Shown: positions 40,359-49,208, counted from the first letter of the stretch. The stretch: 64,000 nucleotides of DNA from Fumia sp045121595 (GCA_045121595.1 JBGVGI010000069.1:1-64000), one strand, 5' to 3'. Notes: a model not told the origin generated them from the letters alone. Translations and numbers: made by a program.

Positions 40359-41783
40359 TTATTTACAATGCTCCAAAAGTTCACATAAAAGGTTGAAGGT
40401 ACGGATTGCCGAAGATACACTGAGTCGTTCGTTTACAGTGTGAACTTCCCACATATCAGGGCCTATTGAGATACAGTCAAGTCCTTTTATTTTAGAAGAG
40501 AAAACTCCGCATTCAAGCCCTGCATGGATTGCTTCCACCTTAGGCTCCTCGCCAAAAGAATCTTTATAAATTTTCTTGTAAAGCTCCCTGAGCGAAGAGT
40601 CCTGCTTGTATTCCCAGGGAGGATAATATCCGCTTGACTCAATATCGTCAGTAACAAGAGAAAGGAAGGTAGTAAGCTTTCTTTTGAGCGCTTCCATAGC
40701 GGTTTCCTTACTGCTTCTTAAAGAAAAGAGAATTGTGAGTGACTCTTCTTCGGTCTTGAAAATACCGAAATTAAGAGAAGTTTCAACAAGTCCGTCGATA
40801 TTGACACTAAAAGTCATAACGCCATTAAAGGCAGAGGATACAACGTAAATGATTTTTTCTTTTAATTCTTTTGAAAAAACCTTGTATTCTTTTTCTTCAC
40901 CCGTAGTAACAACGGGAGAGAAGTCAGGCTCTCTGTCCGACATTTCATTTTTTATCACGTCAAGGCATTCGTTTGCTTTTAAAACAAAGTCTTCCTTATT
41001 ATATACGCAAAGTTTGATTTCAGTGGAGTTGGGGATAGCGTTACTCTTATCACCGCCGTTTACGGAAATGATATCAAAATCCGCAACGTCTCTCATATAG
41101 TTTAAAAATCTACCCGCTAAAATATTGGAGTTTATTCTTCCACTGTTGATTTCAACGCCTGAATGACCGCCTTTAAGTCCTTTGAGGGCAACTGTCACAA
41201 GAGTACCTTTTTTAGTTTCTCTCGTTACTTTCACAGTAGCTTTAATATCGGTACCACCTGCGCAGGAAACGATAACGGTATCCTGTTCTTCACCGTCTAA
41301 GTTAATCATTTTTTTGGCTTTGAACAAAGACCCGTCAAGTGCCAGAGCGCCGTACATACCGATTTCTTCATCAGTTGTGAAAACCGCTTCGATAGGCGGA
41401 TGAGGAATGTCATTACTTTCAAGAATCGACATAATCATCGCCACCGCAATACCGTTATCGGCACCTAAGGTTGTCCCTTTTGCGCGAAGAACGTCACCGT
41501 CAAAATAAACGTCGATACCGTCTTTTAAAAAATCCTTTTCACAGTCTTCCGTTTTCTGGCACACCATATCAAGATGTCCCTGCAAAATTACGGGGTCAGA
41601 ATTTTCGTAACCTTTTGTCCCTTCCTTATAAATTATTACGTTTTTAAGTTCATCTTTTACGTATTTAAGGGAATGCTTTTTCGCAAAATCTACACAATGT
41701 TCAGAGATTTGCTCCATATTCCCCGAACCTCTTGGCACTGCCGAAAGGTCATTGAAAATTTCAAGAATTCTTGTAGGAAACAT
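40359..41783 (-). CDS. pepD: Aminoacyl-histidine dipeptidase (M20 family)
   Basis: The protein has 474 residues. This zinc aminopeptidase-fold enzyme cleaves dipeptides such as beta-Ala-His. Metal and catalytic motifs are VILQGHLDMVCQK (His/Asp), TLGADNGIAVAM (bridging Asp), FTTDEEIGMYGA (Glu pair) and a late HAGLECGVF. The opening LEIFNDLSAVPRGSGN is characteristic of PepD. It is cytoplasmic. AAAGGAG precedes the start. It is read in the same direction as the OPT operon but upstream of a separate promoter. Confidence 0.93.
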   Translation of the reverse strand: MFPTRILEIFNDLSAVPRGSGNMEQISEHCVDFAKKHSLKYVKDELKNVIIYKEGTKGYENSDPVILQGHLDMVCQKTEDCEKDFLKDGIDVYFDGDVLRAKGTTLGADNGIAVAMIMSILESNDIPHPPIEAVFTTDEEIGMYGALALDGSLFKAKKMINLDGEEQDTVIVSCAGGTDIKATVKVTRETKKGTLVTVALKGLKGGHSGVEINSGRINSNILAGRFLNYMRDVADFDIISVNGGDKSNAIPNSTEIKLCVYNKEDFVLKANECLDVIKNEMSDREPDFSPVVTTGEEKEYKVFSKELKEKIIYVVSSAFNGVMTFSVNIDGLVETSLNFGIFKTEEESLTILFSLRSSKETAMEALKRKLTTFLSLVTDDIESSGYYPPWEYKQDSSLRELYKKIYKDSFGEEPKVEAIHAGLECGVFSSKIKGLDCISIGPDMWEVHTVNERLSVSSAIRTFNLLCELLEHCK

Positions 41784-41861
41784 ATTTTTTCTCCTTTAAA
41801 AAACATTACTTTTGTTAGTATACCAAACTTTTATATTAAAGTCTACATTTTTTGAAAGTTT

Positions 41862-41903
41862 TGTGACTTTGTCACAGAAAACGGGCAATATATATGTTAT
41901 ACT
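41862..41903 (+). promoter_or_regulatory. trxA promoter with a Crp/Fnr- or Rex-like palindrome at about -41
   Basis: TGTGACTTTGTCACA (41862-41876) is a perfect 6+3+6 palindrome. A TATACT -10 lies at 41898-41903, with no recognisable -35. The palindrome centre is about 41 bases before the expected transcript start, the class II activator position. The half-sites TGTGA/TCACA resemble Crp/Fnr and Rex sites, but the spacing is five rather than six bases. Confidence 0.5.
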
Positions 41904-41934
41904 GTACTCACTAAAAAAGAAAGGAAGTATTGTT

Positions 41935-42240
41935 ATGGTACTTAAAATTAATAAAGAAAATATAAACGAAGTTATAAAAAGTGAGAAAAAAGTTTTGCTC
42001 GACTTCTATGCCGACTGGTGTGGACCCTGCAGAATGGTTTCCCCGATAGTTGACGAAATTGCTGAAGAAAATCCCGATTATCTCATCGGCAAAATCAACG
42101 TCGATGAAGAACCTGATTTAGCTCAGGAATTCGGTGTTATGAGTATACCGATGCTCGTAGTTTTAGAACAAGGTGAAATCGTAAACAGTTCCGTCGGTGC
42201 TCGTCCAAAAGCACAGATTCTCAGTATGTTAGAGGACTGA
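41935..42240 (+). CDS. trxA: Thioredoxin
   Basis: The protein has 101 residues. The redox motif is DFYADWCGPCRMVSP with Cys29 and Cys32, and the cis-proline segment is SIPMLVV. It reduces disulfides in the cytoplasm and is reduced by the thioredoxin reductase encoded one base downstream. The ATG follows AAAGGAAG; an upstream in-frame extension crosses the promoter. It is the first gene of a trxA-trxB-peroxiredoxin operon. Confidence 0.96.
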   Translation: MVLKINKENINEVIKSEKKVLLDFYADWCGPCRMVSPIVDEIAEENPDYLIGKINVDEEPDLAQEFGVMSIPMLVVLEQGEIVNSSVGARPKAQILSMLED

Positions 42241-42241
42241 T

Positions 42242-43147
42242 ATGGATAAAATTTACGACGTTGTTATTATCGGCGGAGGTCCTGCGGGATATTCCGCCGC
42301 CCTGTACGCATCAAGAGCAGGGCTTGATACCCTCGTTTTAGAACGGATGGCACCTGGTGGACAACTGACGTTAACCGACGTTATTGAAAATTATCCCGGT
42401 TTTGAAGAAGGTATCGACGGGTTTGCACTCGGTATAAAGATGCAGCAAAATGCCGAACGTTTCGGGGCAGTTACCGAATACGGTGAGGTTTTATCGGTGG
42501 ATTTTTCGGACAAAATCAAAAAAGTCACAACCACTGACAAAACTTATCATTCAAAAACTGTAATAATCGCAACGGGAGCAAACCCCAGAAAGCTTAATCT
42601 CCCCCATGAGGAAGAATTAACGGGCAGAGGCGTTCATTATTGTGCCCACTGCGACGGAAGATTTTACAAGGATAAGGTGGTTGCCGTAATCGGTGGCGGA
42701 AACTCCGCAGTTTCGGATGCACTGTATCTTTCAAATATCGCAAAAAAGGTTTATCTTATCCACCGCCGTGACAGTTTAAGGGCAACGAAAATTTATCACG
42801 AGCCTTTAATGAAAGCGCAAAACGTTGAGTTTTTATGGAACAGTACAGTATCCGAAATAATCGCTTATGAGAAATTTGAGGGGATTATCTTAAGCGGTGA
42901 CAGAAAGCTTCTCTGCGACGGGCTTTTTGTGAGTATAGGCAGAAATCCCGCTACGGATTTTCTTAAAAATGCAATTTCACTCGACGATAACGGTTATATC
43001 ATCGCAGATGAATCAACGAAAACGAACGTTGACGGCGTTTTTGCCGCAGGGGACGTGCGTACCAAAGCGTTAAGGCAGGTAGTGACCGCAGTTTCCGACG
43101 GAGCAGTTTCTGTACATTATGCAGAAAGATATATACAAGGAGGTTAA
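42242..43147 (+). CDS. trxB: Thioredoxin reductase
   Basis: The protein has 301 residues. The FAD motif is IIGGGPAGYSAALYASRAG, the NADPH domain has VIGGGNSAVSDALYL and HRRDSLRA, and the redox pair is YCAHCDGRF (Cys134, Cys137). The usual motif is CATC or CVTC; His between the cysteines is a variant. The closing FAAGDVRTKALRQVVTA is the conserved FAD-binding end. The HRR element supports NADPH use. It starts one base after trxA. Confidence 0.95.
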   Translation: MDKIYDVVIIGGGPAGYSAALYASRAGLDTLVLERMAPGGQLTLTDVIENYPGFEEGIDGFALGIKMQQNAERFGAVTEYGEVLSVDFSDKIKKVTTTDKTYHSKTVIIATGANPRKLNLPHEEELTGRGVHYCAHCDGRFYKDKVVAVIGGGNSAVSDALYLSNIAKKVYLIHRRDSLRATKIYHEPLMKAQNVEFLWNSTVSEIIAYEKFEGIILSGDRKLLCDGLFVSIGRNPATDFLKNAISLDDNGYIIADESTKTNVDGVFAAGDVRTKALRQVVTAVSDGAVSVHYAERYIQGG

Positions 43148-43150
43148 ATT

Positions 43151-43603
43151 ATGCTTACAATAGGACAGAAAGCACCCGAATTTACCTTACAGGATAAAGA
43201 CGGGAAAAATATTTCAATATCGGATTTCAAAGGTAAAAAGGTGGTACTTTATTTCTACCCCAAAGACAACACCCCCGGGTGTACCCGTCAGGCCTGTGCT
43301 TTTGCAGGTGCTTATAACGAGTTTAAAAACAAAAACGTTGAGGTTATCGGAATAAGCAAAGACAGTACGGCTTCTCATATAAAATTTGCCGAAAAGCATA
43401 ATCTTCCCTTTATTTTGCTTTCCGACCCTGAGCTTCTGGCAATAAAAGAATACGGAGTATGGCAGGAGAAAAAGCTTTACGGCAAGGTAAGTATGGGCGT
43501 TGTACGTACCACGTTTATTATCGATGAAAACGGAAATATCGAACATATTATGCCAAAAGTAAAACCCGACACAAATGCAGAGGAAATCTTAAAAATGATA
43601 TAA
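43151..43603 (+). CDS. bcp: Peroxiredoxin, BCP/PrxQ type
   Basis: The protein has 150 residues. This thiol peroxidase reduces hydroperoxides with electrons from thioredoxin. The active site DNTPGCTRQACAF gives the peroxidatic Cys44 and resolving Cys49, spaced by four residues as in BCP/PrxQ. AAGGAGG overlaps the end of trxB and precedes the start, so the three redox genes form one operon. Confidence 0.95.
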   Translation: MLTIGQKAPEFTLQDKDGKNISISDFKGKKVVLYFYPKDNTPGCTRQACAFAGAYNEFKNKNVEVIGISKDSTASHIKFAEKHNLPFILLSDPELLAIKEYGVWQEKKLYGKVSMGVVRTTFIIDENGNIEHIMPKVKPDTNAEEILKMI

Positions 43604-43605
43604 AA

Positions 43606-43638
43606 AAATCCCGAAACGGAATTTCCGTTTCGGGATTT
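43606..43638. terminator. Bidirectional terminator
   Basis: AATCCCGAAACGGAA and TTCCGTTTCGGGATT, between the redox operon and the convergent TM2 gene. Confidence 0.88.
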
Positions 43639-43650
43639 AATTTTAAACAG

Positions 43651-44037
43651 TTAAACGAGTTTTTCAGGGTCTACAACGTAAGTACCACATGCGATTTTAA
43701 TAAGGTCTATCAAAGCAAAAATGTAACCAATTCCGCAGAAGAAAGACATAATAATTCTGAAAATACCTTTTTTGGTTTCACCCATCATAAAGTTATGAAT
43801 ACCAAGTCCGCCGATAAGAACGGCAACAATTATCATTACAACTTTATCCTGACCGTTTAAGTAATCGCCGTTAGATTTTTTGTTAGCAACACCACAGTTA
43901 AGGCAAACGTCAGCATTTGTTGCAATTTCCTTACCACAGTTAGCACAATATTTATTACCTTCACCGGTTTTAACTCCGCATTTAATGCAGATAGCCTGAT
44001 TATCGTTCATTATTTCGCCACAGTTTTTACAATACAT
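43651..44037 (-). CDS. TM2-domain protein with two zinc ribbons
   Basis: The protein has 128 residues. Two CxxC pairs form an N-terminal zinc ribbon (YCKNCG and CIKCG), and a second ribbon follows (YCANCG and CLNCG). The TM2 domain (about 65-120) has a helix pair with GGLGIHNFMMGETKKGIFR and a GIGYIFALIDLIKI helix. The ATG at 44037 has AGGAGGTAATC upstream and is preferred over an earlier in-frame start. The function of such zinc-ribbon/TM2 proteins is unknown. Confidence 0.88.
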   Translation of the reverse strand: MYCKNCGEIMNDNQAICIKCGVKTGEGNKYCANCGKEIATNADVCLNCGVANKKSNGDYLNGQDKVVMIIVAVLIGGLGIHNFMMGETKKGIFRIIMSFFCGIGYIFALIDLIKIACGTYVVDPEKLV

Positions 44038-44092
44038 AGAGATTACCTCCTTTTTTTGTTGAGGACATTTTACCATAAAATGCCAAGTTTTG

Positions 44093-44428
44093 TCAAATTA
44101 CGAGTTTTTCTATCCAGCTCAGAACAAATCCGACGGATATAAAAATCCACAGCAACAGATTAAGCTTTTTGTTTTTAAATATCCTCCCGTCAAACAAAAA
44201 ACCTGCAAAAAGCAAAGGCAAAGACCAGAACATCTTATGACAAAAATAGGCTTTCTCAATATTAAAATTCAAAACTGAAACCCAGGCTCTCGTCATTCCG
44301 CAACCGGGACAGGGGAATTTAAAAAGCATATCAAAAGGACAGTTAAGCGGTGTAAGATACAAAATCAAAGCATAAATAAAAATCAGTATTATTGCTATGA
44401 TTTTAACTTTAAAATTATGAATTTTCAT
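44093..44428 (-). CDS. DUF2752 membrane protein
   Basis: The protein has 111 residues. The DUF2752 signature FPCPGCGMTRAW (about residue 37-48) sits after a first membrane helix, and two more helices follow. The CPGCGMTRA motif is conserved in the family, but the function is unknown. It lies between the HpaI-type aldolase and the TM2 protein, all in one direction. Confidence 0.88.
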   Translation of the reverse strand: MKIHNFKVKIIAIILIFIYALILYLTPLNCPFDMLFKFPCPGCGMTRAWVSVLNFNIEKAYFCHKMFWSLPLLFAGFLFDGRIFKNKKLNLLLWIFISVGFVLSWIEKLVI

Positions 44429-44436
44429 TAAAATTC

Positions 44437-45207
44437 CTACTTTGAAAAATTCTCTTTAAGGCATTCTAAGGTTTTTTTGCCTGCATCAAAGATATAATTC
44501 CAGTCACCGCCTGCGAAAATCATATCAAAATCAAACTGTGACCAGAATTTTATCGTCTTTTCATCAAAACCACCTGCAAGACCTGTGTATTTACCGCTTT
44601 CTTTGATTATCTTCATAGCTCTTTTTATCTCGTTTACAGTGTTTTCACCGAAAACTTCTAAAAATTCATTAATAGAACCCGACAAATCGTTAGGGCCAAA
44701 GATAAAGCCGTCAATATAAGGGTTTTTCACAATTTCGGGAAGCTCGTCAATAAAGTTTTTGCTTTCAATCTGTACGAACCTGAGCATCTCAAAGCTTTGT
44801 TTTCTCGAATACTCTTTGGCATCCAAGGCTCCGTATTTTATAGCACGCATCGGTCCGAATCCCCTTGTGCCTTCAGGCGGATAGAGAGTATATTTAATAA
44901 GTCTTTCAACCTCTTCTTTCGTCTGTACAAAAGGGAAAAGTATGGCGTCAGGGCCAAGCTCCATTATTTTTTTAGTAAATGTCAGATCATCCTGAGGCAC
45001 ACGCACCAGAGCTGCCATACCGGTAGATTTTGCGGCATTTAAGTGACACAAAACGTCTTTTAAAGACATATAACTGTGCTCCATATCAATCCAGACACAG
45101 TCAAAACCTGCATTCCCGAATATTTCACAAATAGCGGGGTCTGTAAGACAGGCAAGAGTTCCGTTTACCTTTTTATTCTTTTCAAGCATTTCTCTTAATT
45201 TATTCAT
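44437..45207 (-). CDS. HpcH/HpaI family class II aldolase (second copy)
   Basis: The protein has 256 residues. The motifs match the gene at 18679: DCVWIDMEHSYMS, GPDAILFPFVQTKE, YPPEGTRGFGP and FVQIESK. It would cleave a 2-keto-3-deoxy sugar acid to pyruvate plus an aldehyde. The two copies differ over most positions, so they are paralogues and not a recent duplication. The ATG follows AGGAGATG. It has its own promoter, back-to-back with the amino-acid transporter promoter. Confidence 0.84.
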   Translation of the reverse strand: MNKLREMLEKNKKVNGTLACLTDPAICEIFGNAGFDCVWIDMEHSYMSLKDVLCHLNAAKSTGMAALVRVPQDDLTFTKKIMELGPDAILFPFVQTKEEVERLIKYTLYPPEGTRGFGPMRAIKYGALDAKEYSRKQSFEMLRFVQIESKNFIDELPEIVKNPYIDGFIFGPNDLSGSINEFLEVFGENTVNEIKRAMKIIKESGKYTGLAGGFDEKTIKFWSQFDFDMIFAGGDWNYIFDAGKKTLECLKENFSK

Positions 45208-45228
45208 AACATCATCTCCTACCACAAA

Positions 45229-45257
45229 ATTTTAGCACAATTTACCCATTAAGTAAA
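45229..45257 (-). promoter_or_regulatory. Promoter of the second aldolase gene
   Basis: TTTACT, 17 bases, TAAAAT, reading leftward. Confidence 0.6.
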
Positions 45258-45289
45258 TATAAAAGTTTAATATTTTAGCATATTACCTC

Positions 45290-45318
45290 TTTACTTTGTT
45301 AAAATATTGTGTTATAAT
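45290..45318 (+). promoter_or_regulatory. Promoter of the amino-acid ABC transporter operon
   Basis: TTTACT, 17 bases, TATAAT, about 55 bases before the binding-protein start. Confidence 0.65.
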
Positions 45319-45372
45319 ACAGAAAACAGCATTTAAGTTGTTTTCAAAAATTTGAAAGAATGGTGAATTATT

Positions 45373-46149
45373 ATGAAAAAGACATTAAGCTTACTTATGG
45401 CACTCGTTATGTCACTCGGTATCGTTTTGACAGGTTGTGGCAACGAAGTTGAAACTGCAAAACTCGTAATGGGTCTTGACGACTCCTTCCCTCCTATGGG
45501 ATTCAGAGATGCAAACGAAGAAATCGTTGGTTTTGACGTAGACGTTGCAGCAGCAGTTGCTGAAAAAATGGGCGTTGAACTCAAACTTCAGCCTATCGAC
45601 TGGGCAGCTAAAGAACAGGAACTCAACACAGGCAACATCGACTGCATCTGGAACGGTTTCACAAAAACTCCCGAACGTGAAGAAGCTATGACACTTTCTA
45701 TGCCTTATATGAAAAACACACAGGTTGTAGTAGTTCTCGCTGAAAGTGAAATCAATACAATCGCTGACCTCGCTGACAAGAGTGTAGCTGTTCAGGGTGG
45801 TTCTTCCGCTGAAGACGCAATCGCTTCTATGCCTGAATTCAAAGAAAGCCTCAAAGAACTCGTTACAGTTAAAGACAACGTTCTTGCTATGAACGACTTA
45901 AACGTTGAAGGTACAGCTGCAGTTGTTATGGACGAAGTAGTTGCAAGATACTATACATCCAAAGCCGAAGGCAAATATCGTTTGCTCGATGAAAAACTCG
46001 CTGACGAAGAATACGTTATCGGTTTCAAAAAAGGCAACGAAGAACTCCGTGACAAAGTTGAAACTGCTTTAAAAGAGCTCAAAGAAGAAGGCAAGCTCGC
46101 TGAAATCGCTACTAAATGGTTCGGCGCTGACATCACAACAATCGCATAA
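45373..46149 (+). CDS. Amino-acid ABC transporter substrate-binding lipoprotein
   Basis: The protein has 258 residues. The signal peptide ends in the lipobox VLTGC (about residue 22), so it is membrane-anchored. The SBP_bac_3 fold shows GLDDSFPPMGFRDANEEIVG, GFDVDVAAAVAEKMG, IWNGFTKTPEREEAM and VQGGSSAEDA, typical of polar amino-acid binding proteins. It is followed by a hairpin and then the permease and ATPase genes. The exact amino acid is not predictable. Confidence 0.93.
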   Translation: MKKTLSLLMALVMSLGIVLTGCGNEVETAKLVMGLDDSFPPMGFRDANEEIVGFDVDVAAAVAEKMGVELKLQPIDWAAKEQELNTGNIDCIWNGFTKTPEREEAMTLSMPYMKNTQVVVVLAESEINTIADLADKSVAVQGGSSAEDAIASMPEFKESLKELVTVKDNVLAMNDLNVEGTAAVVMDEVVARYYTSKAEGKYRLLDEKLADEEYVIGFKKGNEELRDKVETALKELKEEGKLAEIATKWFGADITTIA

Positions 46150-46171
46150 TTTAAATACTGATATCATTTTA

Positions 46172-46203
46172 CAGCAGGCAGTATTACTGCCTGCTGTTTC
46201 TCA
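46172..46203 (+). terminator. Partial terminator/stabilising hairpin after the binding-protein gene
   Basis: CAGCAGGCAG and CTGCCTGCTG form a perfect 10-bp stem with a five-base loop, followed by TTTCTC, a weak T-run. Such hairpins let the binding protein be made in excess of the permease. Confidence 0.75.
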
Positions 46204-46226
46204 CTAAAACGACTGGAGGGAAGAAC

Positions 46227-46901
46227 GTGAATTTCGATGCATTTTTGGAATTTATTGATTTCGATATGCTTTCAAACCTTATTCCGCAGATGCTTAAAGC
46301 ATCGCTTGTAACAATCGAGATATTCTTTCTCACCCTTGGACTTTCCATTCCGCTCGGTTTTATAGTATGCTTTGGCAGAATGTCAAAAAACGTTGTTATA
46401 CGCGAAATAATAAAATTTTATCTGCTCATAATGCGTGGTACACCTCTTATTCTGCAGCTTATATTTTTCTATTTTGCTCCGGGATACGTAGGACTCAGAA
46501 TTCCCAGATTCTGGGCAGCAATTTTAGCATTCGTTTTAAACTACGCCGCATACTTCTGTGAAATTTTCCGAAGCGGTATTGAGTCTATCCCCGTGGGTCA
46601 GCACGAAGCAGCTTACATACTGGGTTTTAACAAAACTCAGACCTTTTTCCGTATTTCCCTGCCGCAGGTTATTAAAAAGATACTTCCGCCAACAGGAAGT
46701 GAGTGTATGACACTTGTAAAGGATACCGCCCTTGCGCAGACTATCGGTGTAGCGGAAATGTTCAGACTTGCACAAACTGCAACGTCAAGAGAATTTTCTA
46801 TTATTCCTATTTTCGTCGCAGGTATTTTCTATCTTGTTATGAACAGTCTTGTCGACGTAGCATTCAGTAAGATGGAAAAATCATTGAGTTACTATAATTA
46901 A
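46227..46901 (+). CDS. Amino-acid ABC transporter permease
   Basis: The protein has 224 residues and about five membrane helices. The polar amino-acid permease signature includes YLLIMRGTPLILQLIFFYF and the ATPase-contact loop EAAYILGFNKTQTFFRISLPQ. GGAGGGAAGAACGTG overlaps the region before the ATG. It lies 11 bases before the ATPase gene. Confidence 0.93.
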   Translation: MNFDAFLEFIDFDMLSNLIPQMLKASLVTIEIFFLTLGLSIPLGFIVCFGRMSKNVVIREIIKFYLLIMRGTPLILQLIFFYFAPGYVGLRIPRFWAAILAFVLNYAAYFCEIFRSGIESIPVGQHEAAYILGFNKTQTFFRISLPQVIKKILPPTGSECMTLVKDTALAQTIGVAEMFRLAQTATSREFSIIPIFVAGIFYLVMNSLVDVAFSKMEKSLSYYN

Positions 46902-46912
46902 GGAGGAAGAAT

Positions 46913-47671
46913 ATGAGCGTTTTAACTGTCGAAAATGTTAAAAAGAGCTTCGGTGACTTAGAAGTTATCAAAGATATTTCTTTTTCCCTCAATGACGGCG
47001 AGGTACTTGCAATCATAGGGCCTTCGGGTTCAGGTAAATCCACCCTGCTTCGCTCAATTAATATGCTTGAAACGGTAGACGGCGGAACGATTACTATCTG
47101 TGACGACGTACTCGTTTCGGGAGAAGTGCCCGTTTATGCTTCTAAAGAAATGCAGAGAAAAATCCGTCTTAACACCGGACTTGTTTTCCAAAACTATAAT
47201 CTTTTTCCGCATTTTTCCGTTTTGCGTAACATTACCGAAGCGCCCGTAAGAGTGCTCGGAATGGACAAAGACGAGGCAGAAAAAATTGCCCGTGAACTTT
47301 TAAAGAAAATGGGGCTTTCCGAAAAAGAAAACGCATATCCCTGTCAGCTTTCGGGCGGTCAGGCACAGCGTGTTTCAATCGCCAGAGCAATGGCGTTAAA
47401 TCCGAAAATCCTTTTCTTTGATGAACCCACCTCGGCGCTCGACCCCGAGCTTACGGGAGAAATCTTAAAGGTTATAAAAGAACTTGCCAAAGAAAAGATG
47501 ACGATGGTTATCGTAACTCACGAAATGGCGTTTGCAAGAGAGGTTGCAGACAGAGTTATCTTTATGGACGGTGGCGTTATCGTTGACGAGGGTACTCCCG
47601 AAGAGCTCTTCACCTCAGAAAACAAACGAACAAAAGAATTCTTAGGCAACTATTATCAATCAGCATTATAA
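46913..47671 (+). CDS. Amino-acid ABC transporter ATP-binding protein
   Basis: The protein has 252 residues. The Walker A is IIGPSGSGKSTLLRS, the Q-loop LVFQNYNLFPH, the signature LSGGQAQRVSIARA, the Walker B ILFFDEPTSALDP and the switch His in VTHEMAFAREV. This is the HisP/GlnQ type. AAGGAGGAA precedes the start. It is the last gene of the operon. Confidence 0.96.
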   Translation: MSVLTVENVKKSFGDLEVIKDISFSLNDGEVLAIIGPSGSGKSTLLRSINMLETVDGGTITICDDVLVSGEVPVYASKEMQRKIRLNTGLVFQNYNLFPHFSVLRNITEAPVRVLGMDKDEAEKIARELLKKMGLSEKENAYPCQLSGGQAQRVSIARAMALNPKILFFDEPTSALDPELTGEILKVIKELAKEKMTMVIVTHEMAFAREVADRVIFMDGGVIVDEGTPEELFTSENKRTKEFLGNYYQSAL

Positions 47672-47673
47672 AC

Positions 47674-47707
47674 AAAAGACAGGTTTCAAAAGAAATCTGT
47701 CTTTTTT
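47674..47707 (+). terminator. Terminator of the amino-acid transporter operon
   Basis: AAAAGACAG and CTGTCTTTT with an inner TTTC/GAAA, followed by more T's. Confidence 0.85.
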
Positions 47708-47758
47708 GTTCGAATAAAAACCCCTTTTAAAGTAATACTCTTAAAGAGGGGGGATTTT

Positions 47759-48877
47759 ATGGAAATTAAAATTAAAAACGTCAAAAAATTCCTCTTAATT
47801 TCGTTAAGCGCGGTTATTTTATATATACTTATTCAAAATCCGCAAAGAATAAAAGGCGTCATCACTTTTATTTTTTCGGTGTTTTCGCCGTTTTTTATCG
47901 GTTTTTGCCTTGCGTTTATCTTCAATATCCCGCTTAAGTTTTTTGAAAACAAAATATCTCTTCCAGAAAAAATAAAACGTCCCATCTGTCTTATAATCAC
48001 CTATCTCTCATTTTTCTCGGTGATATTTCTTGTGTATTTTTTCGTAGTCCCCGAACTCAAGAAAAGCTTTGAGCTTCTTTTAAGAAATCTTCCCGAATAC
48101 CTTTCAACGCTTGAATTGTGGATAGGAAAACTCACCGAACGATTTAATCTGACTGAAACAAGCCTTGATAACGTGCAGATGCTTTTAGGCTCAATCGGAG
48201 AAAATGCAAAAAGAAATATGCCCCGCGTTTTAGACGGCACAATGGATATTGTAAGAAAAGTCATAAGCTCGGTTGCAAAGCTTTTGATAGGCTTTGTTTT
48301 CTCGGTTTATATCCTTTTGCAAAAAGAAAGGCTCTGCAAAAACGTAAAAAAAATCCTTTTTGCTTTTTTAAACAGCAAAAAGGTGGATTTTTTAACGGCA
48401 CTCGGCGGTCTTTCGAACGAAATTTTTGCAAAATTCGTTTTCGGACAATTCACCGAAGTAATTATAATAGGCGTTTTATGTTTTATCGGGATGAAAATAT
48501 TCTCGATGCCTTACGCACTTTTAATCTCGGTAATAATAAGTATTACGGCGTTTATTCCGTTTTTTGGTGCATTCATCGGCACGGGGTTCGGAGTTATCCT
48601 GTTACTCGTAATCAAGCCAATAACAGCTTTCTGGTTTGTCGTATTCATTATAGTTTTACAACAGATAGAAGGAAATTTTATCTATCCCAGAGTGGTAGGA
48701 AGTTCAATAGGTCTGCCCGGGATACTCGTATTGTCGGCAGTAGTGCTCGGAAACAACCTTTTCGGGGTAGCGGGAATGATACTGGGAGCTCCCGTATCAG
48801 CCGTTTTTTACGCCTTTTTCAGAGGACTTGTCAATAAAAAGGTCAGTGACAAATGCAACTGCACCCGTGATAGCTGA
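47759..48877 (+). CDS. AI-2E family transporter
   Basis: This 372-residue protein has about eight membrane helices. Segments GFVFSVYILLQKERL, FIPFFGAFIGTGFGVILLL and LQQIEGNFIYPRVVGSSIGLPG belong to the AI-2E/TqsA-PerM exporter family, whose members export autoinducer-2 or exchange ions. GAGGGGGGA precedes the start. The last 81 bases are overlapped by a convergent gene on the other strand. Confidence 0.9.
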   Translation: MEIKIKNVKKFLLISLSAVILYILIQNPQRIKGVITFIFSVFSPFFIGFCLAFIFNIPLKFFENKISLPEKIKRPICLIITYLSFFSVIFLVYFFVVPELKKSFELLLRNLPEYLSTLELWIGKLTERFNLTETSLDNVQMLLGSIGENAKRNMPRVLDGTMDIVRKVISSVAKLLIGFVFSVYILLQKERLCKNVKKILFAFLNSKKVDFLTALGGLSNEIFAKFVFGQFTEVIIIGVLCFIGMKIFSMPYALLISVIISITAFIPFFGAFIGTGFGVILLLVIKPITAFWFVVFIIVLQQIEGNFIYPRVVGSSIGLPGILVLSAVVLGNNLFGVAGMILGAPVSAVFYAFFRGLVNKKVSDKCNCTRDS

Positions 48878-49123
48878 AAACAAAGCGAGTATGCCCGTCA
48901 CCAGGTAACTGTGATCGGGTCTTATCTTATTGCTTATAAGAATAGCTTCGGGTCCGCCGTCGTTATCGAGGACGTACGCCGCAGATTTATGACCCGCAAA
49001 ATAGGTTTTAAAACGTTTTATTCCTACAACCTTATCGGCAAGAAAATCGGTTATCAAAAGCAAAACTGCGAGTAATCCACTTATAACGGAAACTGCAACA
49101 AGTAAGCGTTTAAAAGTTTTCAT
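48797..49123 (-). CDS. Two-helix membrane protein, unknown function
   Basis: The protein has 108 residues. Two hydrophobic helices (about 7-27 and 73-93) flank a loop with HKSAAYVLDNDGGPEAILIS; I do not recognise the family. The start has a strong AAGGAGG and a near-consensus promoter, so it is likely real. Its last 81 bases lie antisense to the end of the AI-2E gene, and no terminator separates the two. Confidence 0.65.
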   Translation of the reverse strand: MKTFKRLLVAVSVISGLLAVLLLITDFLADKVVGIKRFKTYFAGHKSAAYVLDNDGGPEAILISNKIRPDHSYLVTGILALFSAITGAVAFVTDLFIDKSSEKGVKNG

Positions 49124-49144
49124 AAGCGTACCTCCTTTTATTCA

Positions 49145-49173
49145 ATTATACTGCATCCCCTTTTAAAATGCAA
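49145..49173 (-). promoter_or_regulatory. Promoter of the two-helix membrane protein gene
   Basis: TTGCAT, 17 bases, TATAAT, reading leftward. Confidence 0.7.
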
Positions 49174-49179
49174 ATATTA

Positions 49180-49208
49180 TTGAAAAATATCAAAAAAAGT
49201 GGTAAAAT
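49180..49208 (+). promoter_or_regulatory. Promoter of the Gfo-type gene
   Basis: TTGAAA, 17 bases, TAAAAT, about 20 bases before the start. It is back-to-back with the divergent promoter. Confidence 0.7.
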
